DNA from: Channallabes apus
Taxonomy: Eukaryota; Chordata; Actinopteri; Siluriformes; Clariidae
Direction: 5' to 3'
NCBI GenBank assembly: GCA_030522415.1
Contig: CM060124.1
Span: 24,104,454-24,168,453, forward strand
DNA length: 64,000 bases
Shown here: positions 57,529-64,000 of the stretch, in pieces
How positions within the stretch are numbered: position 1 is the first letter of the stretch
Layout of the letters: every line of letters starts with the position of its first letter
Translations under genes and position numbers: made by a program
The notes under the pieces: generated by a model
What the model saw: only the letters and a program-made list of their open reading frames with translations
Told to the model about the DNA's origin: nothing
Databases searched by the model: none

Positions 57529-57990
57529 CATCTGGACCACCACGGCCTCGGGAAGTGAGATCCAGCTCCCCGGATTACTGAGCCGGCGCTTTGTCTCCCC
57601 CTAGTGTGTCTACGTGTGTATGTCTTTCCCCTTGTCTAATTATGAAGATCACCTGTGCATCCTTTTCTCTCTCTCTATTTATACCAGCCAACCCCGGAGT
57701 CCCATGTCTGTCCACCGTTGTGCGTGCATCTGTGAAACTCGTTCGTCTATGTGTTTGCCTGTTTTCCCCTCCAGGACTAAAAGGAGCCTGGAACTCCCAC
57801 GATTAAGGCCGGCAAAGGAAAGCCGGCATCTCTTAAAAGAAAGAGAAGGACTCCCATGTGATTTTGACACTTTTCTGTTACGTTTCTGGTTTTTTGTTGG
57901 GAGTGGAATTTTGAGTTGTGTTTATTGAAAATAAAGACTATTTCCTGTTCAAGACCTGCATTTGCGTCCACCTTACTGAAAGACATGACA
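57524..57990 (+). repeat. Gypsy 2 3' LTR
   Basis: 467 bp, partner of 52712-53178, ending CATGACA before the ACACC duplication. Confidence 0.95.
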
Positions 57991-58291
57991 ACACCATTTC
58001 ATCCATCTTTTTCTGGAGAAAGAAGGCCACATTGGTTGGCTGCATTTGAAGGAGTCTTCTAGACATGCAGCCTTCAACGGATCTAGCCCGAGAATTGAGA
58101 CACACCCTGTTAGTGGAATTTTGTTAAGAGAATGAAGCTTATTTATTATAGAGCTTATTATAGAATGACTCTTAAAGCAGTCTTAAAAATCCCAAGAACA
58201 TTTCTGAGGATTTTATGTCCTTTAAAGGAGCAGGACAAAAAGCATGAATGGAGTACTCCACTCCAAATCTTTGAACTCTTGCAGAAACGAG

Positions 58292-58612
58292 GGTTGTTCC
58301 AGGGAGATTAGTTCATCCTGAAGCACCTCTGACAGACCCTCAAAGAACCTGTCCCACTAGGCTTGGTTATTAGATTTACCTGAAAGGGCCAGTGCCCAAA
58401 CACTATGGCATAGTCATAAGCCTCATAAGCCCCCGCCTCTCTGCTGTGACAAGAGCGATCAAACACCATCCTCATATCTTTGGAGAAGACCCAAAATTTG
58501 GAGCACCAGGGCCTCCAAGAGCATGTGAGCAGTTCTTCCATGTTCCACGCGCTCCCACACTCTGAGGAGAAGGCCTGTAGCTTAAAAACCATTGGCATCT
58601 TTCCTGAAAAGC
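58292..58612 (-). pseudogene. Ty3/gypsy gag relic of a different family
   Basis: The minus-strand frame contains a WNMEELLTCSWRPWCS segment, MRMVFDRSCHSREAG and DYAIVF, a degraded retrotransposon capsid domain (compare FDHPDQG...DYAVRF in gypsy 1). No LTRs are recognised around it. 58000-58290 holds nothing I can assign. Confidence 0.5.
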
Positions 58613-58814
58613 ATTAGGAAAGAAAGAAGCAACATGTACCTCTAAAACTTGGATTATAAATTGGAAACTGAATTTGCTTGCGGCTGAGAGGCATCCTGGA
58701 TTATTTTTTCCTATTGTTCTTAAAATGCATTGCTAATGACATTTTTGATGTTGGCTATATGTTGAACTGAAAGTGGGTTATATATACTCTCCTGAAATGT
58801 TATTAGATATACAT

Positions 58815-59470
58815 TGGTAGTACTAGGTTTGACCCCTTTTGCCTTCAGAACTGCATTACAAGGACCTGGAAACATTCCTCAGGGATTTTGGTCCAAATCA
58901 TATAGTTGCTACAGATTTGTCAGCTGCACATCCATGATGTTAATCTCCTGTTCCACCACCTCCCACAGGTGCTTTAATGGATTAAAATATGGTGAATTTG
59001 AAAAGTACCGTGAACTCATTGTCATGTTCAACAAAAATTTTTAGCTTTGTGACATGGCACTCCATTGTGGGTCAATAAAGGGATGAACATGGTCAGCAAC
59101 AATATTCAGGTGCCATTTAAATGATGCTCAAGTAATACTAAGGGGCCACAAAGTCTGTCGATAAAATATGCTCACACATCACCAGAAGCCTGAACATTTG
59201 ATACAATGAAAGATCAATACATGCTTTCGTGTTGTTGACACCAACTTCTGACCTTACCATTCAAATATTGCTGAATAAATCAAGACTCACCAGACCAGGT
59301 AACAGTTTTATAAACTGTTTGTGAAATATAGCATCCATTCCTGTTTTTCGCTGACAGGGGTGGCACCCAGTGTGGTCTTTTACTGCTGCAGCAGTTTCAA
59401 AATATTAAAACATCTGGGAACAACAATCATGCCACGTCTTCTTTTACCTTTATTCCACATTATGATGCTC
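58815..59470 (-). pseudogene. Degenerate Tc1-like transposase
   Basis: The minus strand carries scrambled transposase sequence. Its C-terminal end (KAKGVKP-like) is at 58830-58850, reading back through regions I recognise from a common fish Tc1 family (plus strand: GGTTTGACCCCTTTTGCCTTC, CTGCACATCCATGATG, GGTGGCACCCAGTGTGG). Many indels are present and no open frame remains. Confidence 0.6.
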
Positions 59471-59589
59471 AGACTCCACAAGACCTCAGTGTTATAAGCT
59501 CAAATCAAAAGTAAAGTATACCCCGGAACAAAAGGTCTAGGGATGAGAAGTTTCTTTTTCCGTTTTTTGCATTAAGTTTAATCATGCAG

Positions 59590-59720
59590 CACTTTTAGTA
59601 TTCATATCAAAAGCAACCCAACAGTGTGATTAAGTACCCGAAATAACAGAATTTTGACCCAGCATAAACAACCCAATGATGTGATTACAGAAACCCAGCA
59701 ATTTTTTAGTGTACTACTTC
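59590..59720. mobile_element. AACCCAGC-type MITE fragment
   Basis: AACCCAACAGTG, GACCCAGC and AACCCAGCAATTTTTTAGTG words as at 9893-10156. Confidence 0.45.
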
Positions 59721-60002
59721 TGATGAATGGACGAAGCCAGGGGATTCTGCTTGCTGTCGCGTTGTATTCAGGGAGTAGCATATATTTTTTTGTTTGTTTC
59801 ATTTCATGTCTGTAGTTTTATCGATAAATCTGCTCATAACTGCACACACTTTTATCAGCCTTTTGATCAAAAGTCGCACGTGCAACTCACTTTCACTTTG
59901 CACAAGGCAGTGTTTATTGTTTAGTGTATATTTAAAGCGCATGAACACAATAAAACAATATTGTTTTAGGCTAACATATACATTTTTGCATTATTTATTG
60001 TA

Positions 60003-61583
60003 CAAACCGGATTCCAAAAAAGTAGGGACACTAAACAAATTGTGAATAAAAACTGAATGCAATGATGTGGAGATGGCAAATGTCAATATTTTATTCAGAA
60101 TAGAACATAGATGACAGATCAAACGTTTAATCCGAGAAAATTTATCATTTTAAAGGAAAAATATGTTGATTCCAAATTTCACGGTGTCAACAAATCCCAA
60201 AAAAGTTGGGACAAGTAGCAATAAGAGGCTGGAAAAAGTACATTTGAGCATAACGAAGAGCTGGAAGACCAATTAACAGTAATTAGGTTAATTGGCAACA
60301 TGATTGGGTATAAAAAGAGCTTCTCAGAGTGGCAGTGTCTCTCAGAAGCCAAGATGGGTAGAGGATGACCAATTCCCACAATGTTGCGCAGAAAGATAGT
60401 GGAGCAATATCAGAAAGGTGTTACCCAGCGAAAAATTGCAAAGACTTTGCAGTTATCATCATCAACTGTGCATAATATCATCCGAAAATTCAGAGAATCT
60501 GGAACAATCTCTGTGCGTAAGGGTCGAGGGCGTAAAACCATACTTGATGCCCGTGATCTCCGGGCCCTTAAACGACACTGGACCACAAACAGGAATGCTA
60601 CTGTAAAGGAAATCACAGAATGGACTCAGGAATACTTCCAGAAACCATTGTCAGTGAACACAATCCACCGTGCCATCCGCCGTTGCCAGCTGAAACTCTA
60701 CAGTGTGAAGAAGAAGCCATTTCTAAGCAAGATCCACAAGCACAGGCATTTTCATTGGGTCAGGGATCATTTAAAATGGAGTGTGGCAAAATGGAAGACA
60801 GTTCTGTGGTCAGACGAGTCACGATTCGAAGTTCTTGTTGGAAATGTGGGACGCCATGTCATCCGGACCAAAGAGGACAAGGACAACCCAAGTTGTTATC
60901 AACGCTCAGTTCAGAAGCCTGCATCTCTGATGGTATGGGGTTGCATGAGTGCGTGTGGCATGGGCAGCTTGCATGTCTGGAAAGGCACCATCAATGCAGA
61001 AAAATATATTCAGGTTCTAGAACAACATCTAGTCATCTCTTTCAGGGAAGACCCTGCATTTTTCAACAAGATAATGCCAGACCACATTCTGCATCAATCA
61101 CAACATCATGGCTGCGTAGGAGAAGGATCCGGGTACTGAAATGGCCAGTCTGCAGTCCAGATCTTTCCCCTATAGAGAACATTTGGCGCATCATAAAGAG
61201 GAAGGTGCGACAAAGAAGGCCCAAGACGATTGAACAATTAGAGGCCTGTATTAGACAAGAATGGGAGAGCATTCCTATTTCTAAACTTGAGAAACTGGTC
61301 TCCTCGGTCCCCAGACGTCTGTTGAGTGTTGTAAGAAGAAGGGGAAATGCCACACAGTGGTGAAAATGGCCTTGTCCCAACTTTTTTGGGATTTGTTGAC
61401 ACCATGACATTTTGATTCACCATATTTTTCCCTTAAAATTATACATTTTCTCAGTTTAAACTTTTGTTCCGTGATTTATGTTCTATTCTAAATAAAATAT
61501 TGACATTTGCCATCTCCACATCATTGCATTCAGTTTTTATTCACAATTTGTTTAGTGTCCCAACTTTTTTGGAATCCGGTTTG
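60003..61583 (+). mobile_element. Tc1-like transposon, complete ends
   Basis: TA at 60001-60002 and 61584-61585. Inverted ends CAAACCGGATTCCAAAAAAG at 60003 and its complement ending at 61583. Inner repeats (AAACAAATTGTGAATAAAAA, GATGTGGAGATGGCAAATGT) continue for about 110 bp, and a second motif CCAAAAAAGTTGGGACAA occurs inside both arms (about 60190 and 61375), giving the IR/DR layout of Tc1 elements. Total 1,581 bp around one transposase gene. Confidence 0.92.
60354..61363 (+). pseudogene. Tc1-like transposase, DD34E, one nonsense codon and one frameshift
   Basis: ATG at 60354 is followed at codon 5 by TGA (60366-60368, CGA-type site). An in-frame ATG at 60381 reopens the frame for 252 codons. 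It has an N-terminal paired-like DNA-binding region (GVTQRKIAKTLQLSSSTVHN, GRGRKTILD, second helix set NTIHRAIRR) and first catalytic Asp in LWSDESRFE. Near 61030-61045 an indel shifts the frame; the remaining part carries IFQQDNARPH (second Asp) and SPDLSPIENIW (Glu) and ends at about 61363. Two lesions separate it from an intact gene. It cuts and pastes its own element at TA. Confidence 0.9.
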
Positions 61584-61620
61584 TACTTTGTCTTTTTGCA
61601 CACACGCGCAGGTGCGTTAC

Positions 61621-61663
61621 AGTAATAATAAGTACAATAACAATAATAATAATAAATTCGAAG

Positions 61664-61704
<41 letters not shown>

Positions 61705-61724
61705 ATAATAATAATAATAATAAT
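61621..61724. repeat. Microsatellites (AAT)n and (CTA)n
   Basis: Runs of ATA and ACT trinucleotides; the 166-codon frame here is largely repeat-derived. Confidence 0.95.
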
Positions 61725-61854
61725 ACTGAATGGAGAAAGCGCAGTCAAAGAAGTATCATTACTGAAGGAGAGAAGAAAATGTAGAATAAATACATATCAG
61801 TATTTAGAGTTTGAGCTCAACACGTTTATGAGCTCTGTCGCTTGCTGTCAATGG

Positions 61855-62006
61855 GCGCCTAAGAGAGATATCACATTTTCGGCATCAGTAGACACACAAT
61901 ACTTCAGACTGAAAAACGACTGCACCCTACAGGTCATGAAGGGAATTTTCACAGCTTGCCAAGCGCAGCCTTTTCTCATAACGTGCATTCTTAATGGCCA
62001 GATCTG
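61855..62006 (-). repeat. Terminus related to the left end of the 11.8-kb element
   Basis: The reverse complement runs CAGATCTGGCCATTAAGAAT, GAGAAAAGG, GGCAAGCTGTGAA, GACCTGTAGGGTGCAGTCGT, TTTCAGTCTGAAGTATTGTG, parallel to 3395-3560. No TA flanks it. Similarity ends near 61855, so it is a fragment or diverged relative. Confidence 0.7.
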
Positions 62007-62389
62007 AAAGTGAATTTTATTGCACAGGAGTTGTTTTAAGACAAAACTTCTTTCTTTCTTTATCCCATCTACCTTTTCGATTTCTTACCTGTGATTCAAT
62101 CTCCAATTTCTGAACAGGGAGTGTATTTGGCTGATGATGATAGAAGAACAACTTAAAGCGTAAAACAAGGTGCAACATATTCATCCCCCCAAAAATTATT
62201 TGTATTAATAAGTTAGGCACAGAGTTCTGCCTTACTTAAAGACAGGAAGATATGTACGTGAGCTTCAACCTGAAATAATAATATCTTTGATTACATTGAT
62301 GCTTATTTTTAGCTTTAACCTTTTAACTACTTTTTATAAACTGTGTGTGTTGGTGACAAGAGTAGCAATTGAAGCAATCCAAAGATTGT

Positions 62390-62454
<65 letters not shown>

Positions 62455-62507
62455 GTAGATTTGCTGTATTTTTCTAGACTTCATTAGCTGTCAGCCGGCT
62501 TTTGTGC

Positions 62508-62600
<93 letters not shown>

Positions 62601-62601
62601 G
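62390..62601. repeat. Microsatellites (GATA)n and (GT)n
   Basis: GATA repeat at 62390-62454 and GT repeat at 62503-62601 with one TTAG interruption. Confidence 0.97.
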
Positions 62602-64000
62602 AGAACACCATGATCCATGTCTGGTGTGAAACATGTTTTCTGTGGGCTGAGGTTTGAAGACTCCGTCTTTGTCAGCATACCATCACCACATTATTTCCAA
62701 GAGAGAAGCTCCTAATACTGAGGTACAATACTAAGTTCAGCCTAAAAAATATTCTATGCTGCATATGTCATTATTAGGTCTTACACAACATTCTACAATT
62801 CAGGATTTTTATTGGTCACCAAAAGCAAATAAATTTTCTATAATAGCTCCCCTGACAATAGTGCAGTTTAAACAACCTTGTGGAAACTCCAAATAATCAA
62901 AGCATTACATAAAAATGTTGTTAATATGATAAAAAGTGTTAGCTTAAAAGACACTGATCTAACATTAATGAAATAAATTTTCACCATTAATGCTTTGTAA
63001 CAGTCAGAAGTAAATCTGTAACTTTAGGTCAGTACAGAAAAGTCATATTGTGTTATAGGAAACTAATTGACACCAACTTAGTTCAATTAGTATTTTACTG
63101 CAACAACAAAACACATCCTGTTTGTTAGGCCAGACCTTGAATGCAATTTTTCAGTTTATCATCCCTGTTCAAAAGCTTTGATAGCAAGTGATTGTTGATT
63201 ATCCTGTAGTGACAAAAACAGCAGCTATCAGAAAAAAAATATTTCTCTTTTTGTTAAGATCTTAGCTTTATATAACAAAATATTGACAAATACTACTAAT
63301 AAAAAAGAAAAATAGCAACAACATTTAAAAAAAGATCATCGTAGGTCCTACGAATGTCGATTAAAAAAAATGAGTGGAAATAAGATTTCACTGAAGAGCG
63401 AATGTGTCATTCTCAGACAGAAAAGCCCATTAGTGCACAGCCAGATGCCGCCTACACCACTGAGTCAGCCTGGTCTTATTCCCTGCTGGCAAACTGGTTT
63501 AAAAGAAAATATGCATGACTCAGAAAAAAAAAAAGTTTGAGGACTTTACGCTATTAACGGCATACACGCTGTATTGTTGACGTCAGCAGTTATGCAATGC
63601 ATGTGTAATTTAAACTAGAAAAACATAAATTAGGTAAAACATTTTTTTTAAAACAATTTTTATTTTGTGATTAAGTTCTCTCAACTGGTCTCCAGTATTG
63701 CTCCAAGATCATTACCTATAAATTTTATATATTTAAAATTAAATATTTATATATAATTTAAACTAATTAATTTATTACCAGCTCTGTGACTTCTTTCACC
63801 AACAGGTGGCTGCAGACTGGGTATTGACAAGCCGTCAAGCTGCGCATGTGAATGGGTGTGCGGATCATACTGTATGCCCAGTGGGGAAATTTCAGGGCTG
63901 CTTGTGTGATAGAAAGTCCACAGTGGACTAGGATCTCCAGTTTTAAGAGTCCGTATTCTTCAGTGTTGTCCACAGGAAGACTGAAGTAGGATCTTTGGGC
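62602..64000. other. Non-coding stretch, no assignable feature
   Basis: AT-rich single-copy-looking sequence with poly(A)/poly(T) runs. The small frames (for example 63767-63973, minus) carry no domain. If there is a host gene nearby, none of its exons is evident here. Confidence 0.55.

Larger units (their letters stand above)
52712..57990 (+). mobile_element. Ty3/gypsy chromovirus 2 (sushi-like), decayed
   Basis: Two 467-bp LTRs (52712-53178 and 57524-57990) with ACACC duplicated at 52707-52711 and 57991-57995. Both LTRs start TATAACATC instead of TG. About eight substitutions separate them. The internal organisation matches gypsy 1, but gag and pol share one frame. Several nonsense codons and frameshifts, shared by no visible functional frame, mean a dead copy. 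Confidence 0.92.

Noticed and set aside
20864..62006. One 41-kb copy of the big transposon spanning from the terminus at 20864 to that at 62006
   Set aside because: The right terminus lacks a TA flank, its similarity ends after about 150 bp, and most of the interval is other elements. It remains possible but unsupported.
62484..62678. His-Thr-rich frame
   Set aside because: Translation of the (GT)n microsatellite.

Overview
The window looks like repeat-dominated nuclear DNA of a teleost fish. The evidence is a near-complete L2-type LINE whose ORF1 carries an SGNH esterase, sushi-type Ty3/gypsy chromoviruses, Tc1-like transposons, a DANA/HE1-type tRNA-derived SINE with an ATGA tail, a fish endogenous retrovirus, Polinton/Maverick-type DNA polymerase relics and very dense microsatellites. 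A catfish-like host is my guess from the SINE tail and L2 3' end; it is weakly supported. I see no rRNA gene, CRISPR array or bacterial-type operon, and only one candidate host-type spliced gene.

Layout. 1-18,470: a satellite-like repeat is split by an endogenous retrovirus (ERV, minus strand, 184-16161, two 423-bp LTRs, CAGAT duplication). Its gag is itself split by an 11.8-kb non-autonomous DNA element (3395-15192, TA duplication). To the right is a three-exon BEN-domain gene (16817-17977, minus). 18,470-25,640: non-coding repeats, an inverted copy of blocks from the 11.8-kb element, a decayed L2 LINE, a minisatellite and a SINE fragment. 25,637-31,194: Ty3/gypsy element 1, with a complete 1,197-codon pol frame. 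31,200-41,390: two Polinton-type polymerase relics facing each other, broken up by two solo LTRs, an ERV LTR and a 4.9-kb TA-flanked element. 42,345-47,380: L2 LINE with both ORFs and one visible nonsense codon. 47,490-52,700: SINE, RT fragments, a second L2 copy inside mariner-like ends, and a solo LTR. 52,712-57,990: Ty3/gypsy element 2, decayed. 58,000-62,010: gag relic, Tc1 relic, and a nearly intact Tc1-like transposon. 62,010-64,000: microsatellites and nothing coding.

Points of most interest. (a) The two gypsy elements show a covarying complementarity between the predicted mRNA 5' end and the sequence just after the 5' LTR, the signature of Tf1-type self-priming. (b) The ERV combines a tRNA-Pro primer site, a UAG between gag and pro in one frame, and an in-frame hydrophobic leader upstream of Gag resembling murine glyco-Gag. 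(c) The BEN gene has clean splice sites, a TATA box and a poly(A) signal, with five near-identical 14-residue repeats and one CpG-type nonsense codon. (d) Two polymerase relics meet tail to tail at about 34,530. (e) A large TA-duplicating transposon family has no visible transposase and carries exon-like pieces.

Most calls rest on reading the sequence by eye. Family names come from motif recognition, not from a database search. Element boundaries are firm where a target duplication is quoted and approximate elsewhere.
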